A DNA stretch of 15,983 nucleotides from Fen-999 sp035654135. GTDB taxonomy: Bacteria > Pseudomonadota > Gammaproteobacteria > Burkholderiales > Rhodocyclaceae. The stretch covers positions 1 through 15,983 of the forward strand of contig DASRXN010000099.1 of the NCBI GenBank assembly GCA_035654135.1, read 5' to 3'. The notes under the pieces were generated by a model that saw only the letters and a list, made by a program, of their open reading frames with translations, did not search any database and was not told the DNA's origin. The position numbers and the translations under genes were made by a program. Below, one piece after another: positions 1-6,388 of this stretch. The first letter of the stretch is position 1, and each line of letters opens with the position of its first letter.

Positions 1-179
1 TGCGCGAGACCGCGATGGACCCGGCTACGCGGCGCGTTCTGCCGGTGTTCGAACGTCCGGACGAAGGGGCGCACGCCACCACCCTGCAACTCTTCAACCT
101 GCTGATGGGCAAGGGCGAAGCCGCCGGCCGCCGCGCCTGGATGGAAAGCAAAGGTCACCTTGCGGATGCCGACCTATGA
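1..179 (+). CDS. parE: DNA topoisomerase IV subunit B, C-terminal end (partial)
   Basis: This is the last 58 codons of a gene that begins before the window, read in the frame starting at base 3 and ending at TGA 177-179. The translation runs from RETAMDPATRR through FNLLMGKGEAAGRRAWMESKG, which is the conserved C-terminal TOPRIM-side tail of ParE. ParE is the ATPase and TOPRIM subunit of topoisomerase IV, which decatenates sister chromosomes. The stop overlaps the parC start in an ATGA motif (176-179), so the two subunits are probably translationally coupled. The GyrB alternative is made unlikely by the parC neighbour. Confidence 0.93.
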   Translation, partial: RETAMDPATRRVLPVFERPDEGAHATTLQLFNLLMGKGEAAGRRAWMESKGHLADADL

Positions 180-2521
180 GCAACGAATCTGGTGATCTTT
201 TCGATGAAGCGCCACCGCCCGGCGGCGTGCCACCACAGCTGACTTTTGACGACGGCGGCGCGTTGCCGCTCGACCGCTACGCCGAGCAGGCCTACCTCTC
301 CTACGCAATGAGCGTGGTGCGCTCGCGCGCGCTGCCACAGGTCGAGGACGGCCTGAAGCCGGTGCAGCGGCGCATCCTGTTTGCGATGAACGAGATGCGG
401 CTCGGCGCCGCATCGAAGCACGTCAAGTCGGCGCGCGTGGTCGGCGACGTGATCGGCAAGTACCACCCGCACGGCGACACCAGCGTCTACGACGCGATGG
501 TGCGCGTGGCGCAGGATTTCACGCTGCGTTATCCGTTGGTCGACGGCCAGGGCAACTTCGGCTCGCGCGACGGCGACGGTGCGGCGGCAATGCGCTACAC
601 GGAATGCCGGCTGACGCCGATCGCCGAACTGCTGTTGGCCGAGCTCGACCGCGGCACGGTGGACTTCGTCGACAACTACGACGGCACCATGCGCGAACCG
701 CAACTGATGCCGGCCCGCCTGCCCTTCGTGCTGCTCAACGGCGCCTCCGGCATCGCCGTCGGTATGGCCACCGAGATTCCGCCGCACAACCTGCGCGAAG
801 TGGCGGAGGCGGTGAAGCTGCTGATCAGGAAGCCGGAAGCGGCACTGGAGGAAGTGCTGCCGCTGCTGCCGGGACCAGACTTCCCGGGCGGCGGCCAGAT
901 CATCTCGACGCCCGATGACATCCGCGACGCCTACGCGACCGGACGCGGCTCGGTGCGCATGCGCGCGCGCTGGCGCATCGAGGACCTGGCCCGGGGCCAG
1001 TGGCGCGTCATCGTCGAGGAGCTGCCGCACGGCGTCTCCACGGCAAGCGTGCTCTCCGAAATCGAAGCCATCACCAACCCGCAACCGCGTGCCGGCAAGA
1101 AGGACGTCTCGCAGGAACAGAAGAACCTCAAACAGGTGGTGCTGGGCGTGCTCGATTCCGTGCGCGACGAATCGAGCGACAAGGCGCCGGTACGCATCGT
1201 GCTGGAGCCGCGCACGGGCAAGATTCTGCAGGACGAGTTCATGGCCGTGCTGCTGGCACACACCAGCCTCGAATCCAACGCGCCGATCAACCTGACCATG
1301 ATTGGCCGCGATGGCAGGCCGGCGCAGAAGCCGCTACTGACCATCCTCCACGAGTGGATCGAGTTCCGCCACGCCACCGTCGAGCGGCGCTCGGCGCATC
1401 GCCTCGATGAGGTGCAGCGCCGACTGCACATCCTCGACGGCCGGCTCGCGGTGTTCCTGCAGATCGAGAAGGTGATCCGCTGCATCCGCGAATCGGACGA
1501 GCCGAAAGCCGACCTGATGGCGAAGTTCAAGCTCACCGAGATCCAGGCCGAGGACATCCTGGAGATCCGGCTGCGCCAGCTGGCGCGGCTGGAGGGCATC
1601 AAGATCGAGAAGGAGCGCGGCGAACTGCGCGACGAGGAAGCGAATCTCCAGAAGATCCTCGGCGACCGCAAGGAGCTGACGAAACTCGTCGTCAGGGAAA
1701 TCACTGAAGATGCGAAGAAGTACGGCGATGATCGGCGCACGCTGATCGAAGCCGAAGCCGCCACGGCGCAGGCCGAAGTGGCGATTCCCGACGAACCGGT
1801 GACGGTGATCGTTTCCCAGAACGGCTGGGTGCGCGCCCGCCAAGGCCACGGCATAGCCCCGGACACCATCTCGTATAAGGCCGGCGACTTTCCCTTCCTG
1901 GTCGCCGAGTCGCGTACGGTCTGGCCGCTGGTCATCCTCGACACGAATGGGCGCGCCTACAGCGTGCGCGTATCGGATCTTCCCGGCGGCCGCGGCGACG
2001 GCGTACCGCTGACGACGTTGATCGAATTCCAGGACGGCGCCAAGCTTTCCCAAGCGCTCACCGACGCGCCGGAGGCACTGTACGTATTTACAAACTCGGG
2101 TGGCTACGGCTTCATCGCCACGCTGGCCGACCTCGTCTCGCGCCATCGCGCCGGCAAGGCCTTCATGTCGCTCGACAAGGGCGAGAAGCCCATCAAGCCG
2201 GCAAGAGTCAGTCGTGGCGACACGCCGCTGTCACTAGCCGCCATTACGCAAACCGGCCGCCTGCTGGTGTTCCCGCTGGACGAACTGAAAGTCATGGCCA
2301 AGGGCCGCGGCCTGATCATTCAGGACATCGACGCCAAGGACGAACTTGTCGCCGTGGCCACCGGTTCGACGGCCTTCGTCGTGACGGGCATCGGCCGGGG
2401 TGGCAAGCCGTCCGAATGCAAGGTGGCCGCCAAGGACCTCGATACCTGCCGTGGCAGCCGCGCCCGGAAGGGACACGCCATTCCAAGCAAACTCAAGCCG
2501 ACGGGATTGTCCGGTCAGTGA
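176..2521 (+). CDS. parC: DNA topoisomerase IV subunit A
   Basis: This 781-residue protein is the DNA-breaking and rejoining subunit of topoisomerase IV and works as a heterotetramer with ParE. The N-terminal breakage-reunion domain carries the quinolone-region motif HPHGDTSVYD (residues 97-106) and the active-site Tyr141 in AMRYTE. A coiled-coil tower lies around residues 420-520, and the C-terminal third is a degenerate beta-pinwheel without a clear GyrA box, which favours ParC over GyrA. The positions equivalent to E. coli ParC Ser80 and Glu84 are Thr102 and Asp106; I read these as natural variation, not as proof of resistance. The start ATG overlaps the parE stop. The last 7 bases overlap the convergent DUF3301 gene. 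Confidence 0.96.
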   Translation: MSNESGDLFDEAPPPGGVPPQLTFDDGGALPLDRYAEQAYLSYAMSVVRSRALPQVEDGLKPVQRRILFAMNEMRLGAASKHVKSARVVGDVIGKYHPHGDTSVYDAMVRVAQDFTLRYPLVDGQGNFGSRDGDGAAAMRYTECRLTPIAELLLAELDRGTVDFVDNYDGTMREPQLMPARLPFVLLNGASGIAVGMATEIPPHNLREVAEAVKLLIRKPEAALEEVLPLLPGPDFPGGGQIISTPDDIRDAYATGRGSVRMRARWRIEDLARGQWRVIVEELPHGVSTASVLSEIEAITNPQPRAGKKDVSQEQKNLKQVVLGVLDSVRDESSDKAPVRIVLEPRTGKILQDEFMAVLLAHTSLESNAPINLTMIGRDGRPAQKPLLTILHEWIEFRHATVERRSAHRLDEVQRRLHILDGRLAVFLQIEKVIRCIRESDEPKADLMAKFKLTEIQAEDILEIRLRQLARLEGIKIEKERGELRDEEANLQKILGDRKELTKLVVREITEDAKKYGDDRRTLIEAEAATAQAEVAIPDEPVTVIVSQNGWVRARQGHGIAPDTISYKAGDFPFLVAESRTVWPLVILDTNGRAYSVRVSDLPGGRGDGVPLTTLIEFQDGAKLSQALTDAPEALYVFTNSGGYGFIATLADLVSRHRAGKAFMSLDKGEKPIKPARVSRGDTPLSLAAITQTGRLLVFPLDELKVMAKGRGLIIQDIDAKDELVAVATGSTAFVVTGIGRGGKPSECKVAAKDLDTCRGSRARKGHAIPSKLKPTGLSGQ

Positions 2522-2847
2522 AGCGTGCGCTGATCGGAAACGGCGCGTAGACCGACATTCAGCAGGATGACGCGCCGGCCGAGCATGACGATACTGCCAC
2601 GCCGCCGGTTGTTGCCGGTATCGCTGTACTCGAAGTTATAGACGCGCCGCAGGCGCAGCACGCCGTCGTCGTCGCGTTGCGGCCGGATGCCGACAAACGA
2701 CACCGTATCGTCGAGGAATTGCAGGCTTTCGGACTCGCAGGCCCGCCGTGCGGCCGCCACAGCGGCATCACGAGCACGCAGACTGTCGAGCCAATACCAG
2801 CCCAGCGCCCCAAGCAGGGCGAGGCTGGCAATTTCCAGTGTGGGCAC
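2515..2847 (-). CDS. DUF3301-type small membrane-anchored protein
   Basis: This 110-residue protein starts with a GTG codon. It has one N-terminal hydrophobic segment (about residues 4-19, LEIASLALLGALGWYWLD) followed by DSLRARDAA, and a charged cytoplasmic part containing DDTVSFVGIRPQRDDDG and YNFEYSDTGNNRRRGSIVMLGRRV. This layout matches the DUF3301 family, which has no assigned biochemical function. It lies 22 bases downstream of the 72-residue gene on the same strand, so the two probably share a transcript. Its 3' end overlaps the 3' end of parC tail to tail by 7 bases. I see no clear Shine-Dalgarno sequence, but no better start exists nearby. The family assignment is from memory of the family's sequence pattern. 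Confidence 0.8.
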   Translation of the reverse strand: MPTLEIASLALLGALGWYWLDSLRARDAAVAAARRACESESLQFLDDTVSFVGIRPQRDDDGVLRLRRVYNFEYSDTGNNRRRGSIVMLGRRVILLNVGLRAVSDQRTLH

Positions 2848-2869
2848 TGCCGGGGGTGAATCGACGAGA

Positions 2870-3088
2870 CTAGGTCTGGCCGTTCAGGATGCGGGCTTTG
2901 CTCTGCGCCTCAGCCTTGTTGATGGCGGTCATTTGCTTGCCGAACGCCTCGCGCTCGGCGGCGCTGCGTTTCGTCGCCTCGATGCTTTTGATGCAACGCC
3001 AGCGCTTGCCACCTTTGGTGTCGATCTGGCGCATCTCTTCCCGAGGGTGATACGTCCGGCAGTGGTAGCAGTAAAGGGTGTCAGCCAT
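2870..3088 (-). CDS. Small conserved protein with CxxC (possible zinc knuckle)
   Basis: A 72-residue reading frame begins MADTLYCYHCRTYHPREEM. Cys7 and Cys10 form a CxxC pair, and Cys32 lies in a WRCIKS motif, with His9 and His14 nearby. This could make a Cys3His zinc site, but only three cysteines are present. The second half (residues 33-70) is charged and predicted helical. I recognise this as the kind of short conserved protein found beside parC in betaproteobacteria, but know no function. The ATG at 3088 is the only start that keeps the CxxC. No strong ribosome binding site is visible. It is the upstream partner of the DUF3301 gene. Confidence 0.7.
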   Translation of the reverse strand: MADTLYCYHCRTYHPREEMRQIDTKGGKRWRCIKSIEATKRSAAEREAFGKQMTAINKAEAQSKARILNGQT

Positions 3089-3179
3089 GGCAAAAGTGGG
3101 ATAACGCTGTGAGATTGATCCGAGTGCTGCAAGCCGCCATTGTGCGGCAGAATCCCGGAGTTGTCCGAGAAAACTAACA

Positions 3180-3198
3180 GGCCACCGCCATGGTGGCC
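3180..3198 (-). terminator. Probable terminator after tRNA-Arg
   Basis: The 7-base arms GGCCACC (3180-3186) and GGTGGCC (3192-3198) enclose a 5-base loop. On the minus strand the hairpin comes 17 bases after the tRNA-Arg CCA end and is followed by a T-rich run (complement of gagaaaactaaca, 3167-3179). This is the arrangement expected of an intrinsic terminator, although the T-run is interrupted. Confidence 0.65.
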
Positions 3199-3215
3199 CT
3201 TCGCTGAATTATTGT

Positions 3216-3292
3216 TGGCGCGCCCGGAGAGATTCGAACTCCCTACCCCCTGGTTCGTAGCCAGGTACTCTATCCAGATGAGCTACGGGCGC
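3216..3292 (-). tRNA. tRNA-Arg (anticodon ACG)
   Basis: The 77-base gene folds as a cloverleaf. The acceptor arms are GCGCCCG (3286-3292 on the minus strand) and CGGGCGC, followed by discriminator G and an encoded CCA at 3216-3218. The anticodon stem is CCTGG/CCAGG around loop CTACGAA, giving anticodon ACG; A34 would be converted to inosine to read CGU/CGC/CGA. The T arm carries GTTCGAATC. It is transcribed alone, with its own promoter and terminator. Confidence 0.97.
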
Positions 3293-3307
3293 CCTCGAAG
3301 GCTGCGC

Positions 3308-3313
3308 ATTATA
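3308..3313 (-). promoter_or_regulatory. -10 box of tRNA-Arg promoter
   Basis: A perfect TATAAT on the minus strand (forward ATTATA, 3308-3313) lies 15 bases upstream of the tRNA 5' end, giving a leader of roughly 8-10 bases. The -35 region (around GCCACA, 16 bases upstream) is weak. Confidence 0.7.
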
Positions 3314-3406
3314 CAACCACTTTTGATCTTGTGGCAGACCACCGGAAAAAGCGCCAACGAACGACACTCGCGACCGCGACAAGGGCATGTCCGGCAATCA
3401 TTCCGT

Positions 3407-3435
3407 TTGCTATTGCACGCGATCCCGTGCATAGT
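3407..3435 (+). promoter_or_regulatory. Candidate sigma-70 promoter for infA
   Basis: TTGCTA (3407-3412) and CATAGT (3430-3435) are separated by 17 bases. Each box matches 4 of 6 consensus bases. It is the best-spaced candidate I found in the infA upstream region by eye; the start site would be near 3442. Confidence 0.4.
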
Positions 3436-3585
3436 GCGCGCCAGCGATTTTCAAGCAGTGTCGTTGTTGTCCGGTCGGCATCCGCAGTCCTGCGGCTTTC
3501 TTCCCTTCATCACTCTGCCGACTTGAGCTTCGCCCCGTTCAGGGGCATGCCCCGTTATTGACTCGCGCTTCCGGCTTGCCTTGCT

Positions 3586-3618
3586 GCCGGGCGCCCCGGC
3601 ACACATGCCGGGAGTTTT
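3586..3618 (+). promoter_or_regulatory. Mutually exclusive hairpins in the infA leader (possible attenuator)
   Basis: The segment CCCGGC (3595-3600) can pair with upstream GCCGGG (3586-3591, 3-base loop) or with downstream GCCGGG (3607-3612). The second fold extends to a 7-base stem with loop CACA (CCCGGCA/TGCCGGG, 3595-3612) and is followed by AGTTTTCC, which resembles a weak terminator. The two folds share one arm and exclude each other, as in attenuator/anti-terminator pairs. The infA ribosome binding site begins 18 bases after the T-run. Confidence 0.4.
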
Positions 3619-3647
3619 CCTGCCGACTTTTCCCTGGAGATATCACC

Positions 3648-3905
3648 ATGGCCAAAGAAGAACTTCTCGAAATGGATGGCGTGGTGGTTGAAGTGCTGCC
3701 CGACTCGCGCTTTCGTGTCACGCTCGATAACGGCCACGATCTCGTGGCCTACAGTGCAGGCAAAATGCGCAAGCACCACATCCGCATCATCGCCGGCGAC
3801 AAGGTTTCCCTTGAGTTGTCGCCTTATGATTTGAGCAAGGGGCGCATCACCTTCCGCCATATCGAGGGGCGCGGACCAGCCGCTCCGCAACGCCGCAAGC
3901 ATTGA
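3648..3905 (+). CDS. infA: Translation initiation factor IF-1 (second-type, stand-alone paralogue)
   Basis: This 85-residue protein is a single OB-fold (S1-like) domain beginning MAKEELLEMDGVVVEVLPDSRFRVTLDNGH, with SAGKMRKHHIRIIAGDKVSLELSPYDLSKGRITFRH. These are the landmark motifs of IF-1, which binds the ribosomal A site of the 30S subunit during initiation. A basic tail (PQRRKH) is added. The sequence differs from the form usually found in the ribosomal alpha operon (KMRMNYIRI, YDLTRARI), and no ribosomal protein genes are nearby, so I infer it is the extra paralogue common in betaproteobacteria. GGAG (3636-3639) lies 8 bases before the ATG. The leader contains competing hairpins, suggesting conditional expression, perhaps with temperature. 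Confidence 0.95.
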   Translation: MAKEELLEMDGVVVEVLPDSRFRVTLDNGHDLVAYSAGKMRKHHIRIIAGDKVSLELSPYDLSKGRITFRHIEGRGPAAPQRRKH

Positions 3906-3975
3906 CCGTCCAGGCTGAACAGCACCATGCCTGGCTACGAGGCGCATCGTACTTTCCTCAATGAGGACACGCTTG

Positions 3976-4004
3976 TTGCGCTACAGATGAAAGAGGCGTA
4001 TATC
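3976..4004 (+). promoter_or_regulatory. Candidate promoter for the 92-residue gene
   Basis: TTGCGC (3976-3981) and TATATC (3999-4004) have the ideal 17-base spacing. The predicted start site near 4011 leaves a leader of about 42 bases before ATG 4053. Confidence 0.5.
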
Positions 4005-4052
4005 CGGCGATGTACTGACCGACGCCTTGAGATCACCAGCGGGAGCACAATC

Positions 4053-4331
4053 ATGTCGATCGAGATTCCGGAAACCACTGCCGACGACGACAACCTGCGT
4101 ATCATTGAGCGCCCAGACGGCTTTTACTGGCAACGCATGGAAAGCGGGGAGGAATTTGGTCCCTTCCCCAGCCTGTCGAAAGCGACCGAGGACATGGAAG
4201 ACACCGAAGCGAACCTCGAAGCCGGGGAATCACTGGCGGAAGCTGAGAGAGAGATCGGCATGGCCGATTGGATTGACCCGGACACCGGCCAACCGGCGGA
4301 GGAATCCGTCCCTCATCTAGAGGATCATTGA
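4053..4331 (+). CDS. Acidic small protein of unknown function
   Basis: This 92-residue protein starts MSIEIPETTADDDNLRIIERPDGFYWQ. I chose ATG 4053 because GGGAG (4041-4045) sits 7 bases upstream. A longer in-frame start at 3927 would place the start codon ahead of the promoter candidate at 3976-4004. The region IIERPDGFYWQRMESGEEFGPFPSLSKATEDM resembles short beta-sheet domains of the type RPDGFYW..DG..GPF..L..A seen in several DUFs. The C-terminal half is strongly acidic and helical (EDTEANLEAGESLAEAERE) and ends EESVPHLEDH. It has no signal peptide or membrane segment. I do not recognise a function; it may be cytoplasmic and protein-binding. Confidence 0.72.
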   Translation: MSIEIPETTADDDNLRIIERPDGFYWQRMESGEEFGPFPSLSKATEDMEDTEANLEAGESLAEAEREIGMADWIDPDTGQPAEESVPHLEDH

Positions 4332-4407
4332 CCGATCGACGGTCCGTGGCGTCGATTGCGTTCAAGACGCTCTGAACGTTCTCTAGCGCATCGCCTCAGT
4401 ACCGCAA

Positions 4408-4435
4408 CAAGAACGCCCCGAAAGGGGCGTTCTTG
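4408..4435. terminator. Strong hairpin terminator, probably bidirectional
   Basis: A perfect 12-base stem (CAAGAACGCCCC, 4408-4419, with its complement at 4424-4435) closes on a GAAA tetraloop. T-rich sequence follows on both strands: CTTGTTAC on plus, TTGCGGT on minus. It separates the plus-strand 92-residue gene from the minus-strand tRNA-Ser/lysC unit and can serve both. Confidence 0.85.
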
Positions 4436-4444
4436 CTTGTTACT

Positions 4445-4537
4445 TGGCGGAGACGCAGGGATTCGAACCCTGGATCCAGGTTTTGCCCAGATGCGCCCTT
4501 AGCAGGGGCGTGCCTTCGACCACTCGGCCACGTCTCC
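4445..4537 (-). tRNA. tRNA-Ser (anticodon GCT)
   Basis: This 93-base class II tRNA has acceptor arms GGAGACG/CGTCTCC, discriminator G and an encoded CCA (4445-4447 on minus). The anticodon stem CGCCC/GGGCG encloses loop CTGCTAA, giving anticodon GCT, which reads AGC/AGU. A long variable arm and the T-loop GGTTCGAATCC are present. It lies 43 bases downstream of lysC and upstream of the terminator at 4408-4435. Confidence 0.97.
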
Positions 4538-4548
4538 AAAGGTGCGCG

Positions 4549-4578
4549 ATGATACTCGCTCTACGCACCACGGGTCAA
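4549..4578 (-). promoter_or_regulatory. tRNA-Ser(GCT) promoter
   Basis: On the minus strand TTGACC (4573-4578) and TATCAT (4549-4554) are spaced by 18 bases, each matching 5 of 6 consensus bases. The -10 box ends 11 bases before the tRNA 5' end. The promoter lies entirely between lysC and the tRNA, so the tRNA can be made independently of lysC. Confidence 0.72.
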
Positions 4579-4580
4579 AC

Positions 4581-5822
4581 TCAGGCTGCAGCCTGATCCA
4601 GGCCGAACGCGCGATGCAGCACTCGCACGGCGAGTTCGAGATACTTCTCGTCAACGACGACGGAAATCTTAATTTCCGAAGTCGAGATCATCTGGATGTT
4701 GATGCCTTCCTCGGCCAGGGCGCGGAACATCTTGCTGGCCACGCCCGGATGGGAACGCATGCCGACACCCACCGCCGACACCTTGCAGATGTGGTTGTCG
4801 CCTTCGATGGCACGGGCCCCGACATGCGGCTTGATCTGCTCTTCGAGTATCTTCTTGGTGCGGGCAAACTCGCCGCGCGGGACCGTAAAGGAAAAGTCGG
4901 TGGTGCCGTCGTGTCCGACGTTCTGGATGATCATGTCCACGTCGATGTTTGAATCGGCGATCGGACCGAGGATCTGGTAGGCAATACCGGGACGATCGGG
5001 CACGCCGAGCACGGTCAGTTTGGCCTCGTCGCGATTGAAAGCGATGCCGGAAATGATTGGTTGTTCCATCTTGGTGCCTTCCTCGAAAGTGATCAGCGTG
5101 CCGTTGGTTTCCTTGCCCTCTTCCTCGAAGCTGGACAGCACGCGCAATTTGACCTTGTACTTGCCGGCGAACTCGACCGAGCGGATCTGCAGGACCTTGG
5201 AGCCGAGGCTGGCCATTTCCAGCATCTCCTCGAAGGTGATGCGATCTAGCTTGCGCGCCTCGGGCACGATGCGCGGATCGGTCGTGTAAACGCCGTCAAC
5301 GTCGGTGTATATCTGGCATTCGTCGGCGTTGAGGGCTGCCGCCAGTGCAACGCCCGAGGTGTCGGAGCCGCCGCGACCGAGCGTAGTGATGTTGCCGTGC
5401 TCGTCTACGCCCTGAAAGCCGGCAACGATCACCACCGTGTCGTTGTCGAGATCGCGCCGCATGTTGGCATCATCGATGTCGAGAATGCGCGCCTTGGTGA
5501 AGGTGCTGTCGGTGAGGACCTTGACCTGGCCGCCGGTGTAGCTTCTGGCCTTGAGTCCGAGATCCTTCAGCGCCATGGCCAGGAGGGCGATGGTGACCTG
5601 CTCGCCGGTCGCCACCATGACATCGAGCTCGCGCGCATCCGGCTGTGGTGAAACTTCCTTGGCGAGGCCGATCAGCCGGTTGGTTTCGCCGCTCATGGCG
5701 GAAACCACCACCACCAACTGATGTCCTTGCGCCTTCCATCTCGCCACGCGCTTGGCGACGTTGCGGATGCGATCCGGCGCACCCATCGAAGTGCCGCCAT
5801 ACTTCTGGACAATTAGAGCCAT
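4581..5822 (-). CDS. lysC: Aspartate kinase
   Basis: This 413-residue protein phosphorylates aspartate, the first step of the lysine, threonine and methionine pathway. The N-terminal amino-acid kinase domain (about residues 1-245) shows KYGGTSMG (7-14), VVVSAMSG, the TGEQV motif and TTLGRGGSDTSGVALA. Two C-terminal ACT domains (about 265-410) follow, including VPDRPGIAYQILGPIADSNIDVDMI and GVASKMFRALAEEGINIQMISTSEIKISVVV, which are expected to bind the feedback amino acids. The start MALIVQKYGG is the family's conserved N-terminus; an upstream in-frame extension is not conserved and would lie beyond the promoter. No Shine-Dalgarno sequence precedes this ATG. The leader of about 30 bases is too short for a lysine riboswitch. 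Confidence 0.95.
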   Translation of the reverse strand: MALIVQKYGGTSMGAPDRIRNVAKRVARWKAQGHQLVVVVSAMSGETNRLIGLAKEVSPQPDARELDVMVATGEQVTIALLAMALKDLGLKARSYTGGQVKVLTDSTFTKARILDIDDANMRRDLDNDTVVIVAGFQGVDEHGNITTLGRGGSDTSGVALAAALNADECQIYTDVDGVYTTDPRIVPEARKLDRITFEEMLEMASLGSKVLQIRSVEFAGKYKVKLRVLSSFEEEGKETNGTLITFEEGTKMEQPIISGIAFNRDEAKLTVLGVPDRPGIAYQILGPIADSNIDVDMIIQNVGHDGTTDFSFTVPRGEFARTKKILEEQIKPHVGARAIEGDNHICKVSAVGVGMRSHPGVASKMFRALAEEGINIQMISTSEIKISVVVDEKYLELAVRVLHRAFGLDQAAA

Positions 5823-5858
5823 GACAGAATTGAACTGGTCAGAATTAAAAAGCTCTAA

Positions 5859-5887
5859 ATTATACCGGCTTGCGGATTCACTGGCCA
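5859..5887 (-). promoter_or_regulatory. lysC promoter
   Basis: On the minus strand TGGCCA (5882-5887) and a perfect TATAAT (5859-5864) are separated by 17 bases. The predicted start site near 5852 gives a leader of about 30 bases. The surrounding sequence is distinctly A+T-rich relative to the window. Confidence 0.75.
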
Positions 5888-5944
5888 TGCGGCGCATGGG
5901 CCGAGTCGGCGGGCCTGCAAATAGTGCATGAGGGGGCTTGTATG

Positions 5945-5999
5945 GCATAGCAATATTGACTATGCTTTGCGGCATATGACTTCGGTAATACGCAGCGTA
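5945..5999 (+). promoter_or_regulatory. Inverted repeats upstream of the XRE gene (candidate operators)
   Basis: Two short palindromes occur in the A+T-rich gap between lysC and the regulator gene: GCATAG (5945-5950) with CTATGC (5960-5965), and TACGC-A-GCGTA (5989-5999). TATGAC (near 5975) and GTCATA (near 6005) form a further, wider pair. Such sites could bind the HTH protein encoded immediately downstream. A clear -35/-10 pair for that gene was not found. Confidence 0.35.
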
Positions 6000-6043
6000 C
6001 TGATGTCATACCCATTCATCGTAAATTGCAAAGGACGTTCGTC

Positions 6044-6340
6044 ATGAAATCAGCAGACAAGCTGGATGTACGCGAGATTCGGCGCAAGCTGGGCATGAAC
6101 CAGCAGCAGTTCTGGTCGAAGCTGGGCGTTACCCAGAGCGGCGGTTCCCGCTATGAAAGTGGCCGCAACATTCCCCGCCCGGTGCAGCAATTGCTCCGCC
6201 TGGTCCACGTCGAGCAGATCGATATTGCCAAGGTCAAGCGCGAGGATTTCGAAGTCGTCGAATATCTCAAGTCCAGCGACCCCGACACCTTCAAGAACCT
6301 GAAAAAACAGGCACGGTCTTCCCTGAAGAAGGCTGCGTAA
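6044..6340 (+). CDS. Small XRE/HTH-type DNA-binding protein
   Basis: This is a 98-residue cytoplasmic protein. An HTH_3-like helix-turn-helix covers about residues 7-55: REIRRKLGMNQQQFWSKLGVTQSGGSRYESGRNIPRPVQQLLRLV, with Q20-Q22 and the VTQSGGSRYESGR recognition region. The C-terminal tail (DPDTFKNLKKQARSSLKKAA) is basic. I chose ATG 6044 because AAGGA (6031-6035) lies 8 bases upstream; an alternative TTG at 6026 lies before this site. It is transcribed away from lysC and stands alone, with no toxin gene beside it. Autoregulation through the palindromes at 5945-5999 is plausible. Its targets cannot be read from the sequence. Confidence 0.88.
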   Translation: MKSADKLDVREIRRKLGMNQQQFWSKLGVTQSGGSRYESGRNIPRPVQQLLRLVHVEQIDIAKVKREDFEVVEYLKSSDPDTFKNLKKQARSSLKKAA

Positions 6341-6353
6341 TTTTTGTCGACAA

Positions 6354-6388
6354 GCTCAAGGCCTGACTTCGACAGTTAGGCCTTGAGC
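6354..6388. terminator. Long inverted repeat between convergent genes (possible terminator)
   Basis: GCTCAAGGCCT (6354-6364) and AGGCCTTGAGC (6378-6388) form a perfect 11-base stem with a 13-base loop. It starts 13 bases after the XRE stop codon and overlaps the last codons of the convergent radical SAM gene. It is preceded by the palindrome TTGTCGACAA (6344-6353). No T-run follows directly on either strand, so termination, if any, would be Rho-assisted or inefficient. Confidence 0.4.

Larger units (their letters stand above)
3293..3647 (+). other. 355-base gene-free stretch holding the infA promoter and structured leader
   Basis: I see no convincing gene here. The stretch holds the tRNA-Arg promoter at its left end, a candidate plus-strand promoter at 3407-3435, and at least three G+C-rich hairpins before the infA start: CCGCA/TGCGG (3482-3495), GCCCC/GGGGC (3532-3546) and two alternative hairpins at 3586-3612. 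If 3407-3435 is the real promoter, the infA leader is roughly 205 bases long. A small RNA ending at one of these hairpins is the alternative. Confidence 0.5.

Noticed and set aside
482..500. Fluoroquinolone-resistance mutation in parC
   Set aside because: Thr102 and Asp106 differ from E. coli Ser80 and Glu84, but such residues occur as wild type in many species; resistance cannot be claimed.
155..1261. Long minus-strand open frame opposite parC (368 codons)
   Set aside because: It is the GC-rich shadow of parC: low-complexity His/Arg/Ala-rich translation, no domain motif, no ribosome binding site, and the plus frame is unmistakably parC.
3910..3934. Terminator after infA (CCAGGC/GCCTGG)
   Set aside because: The stem is only 6 bases with a 13-base loop and no T-run follows.
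5823..5858. Lysine riboswitch ahead of lysC
   Set aside because: The predicted leader is only about 30 bases, far too short for the L-box fold.
5823..5975. N-terminal extension of lysC
   Set aside because: It would place translation upstream of the TATAAT at 5859-5864, and MALIVQKYGG is the conserved family start.
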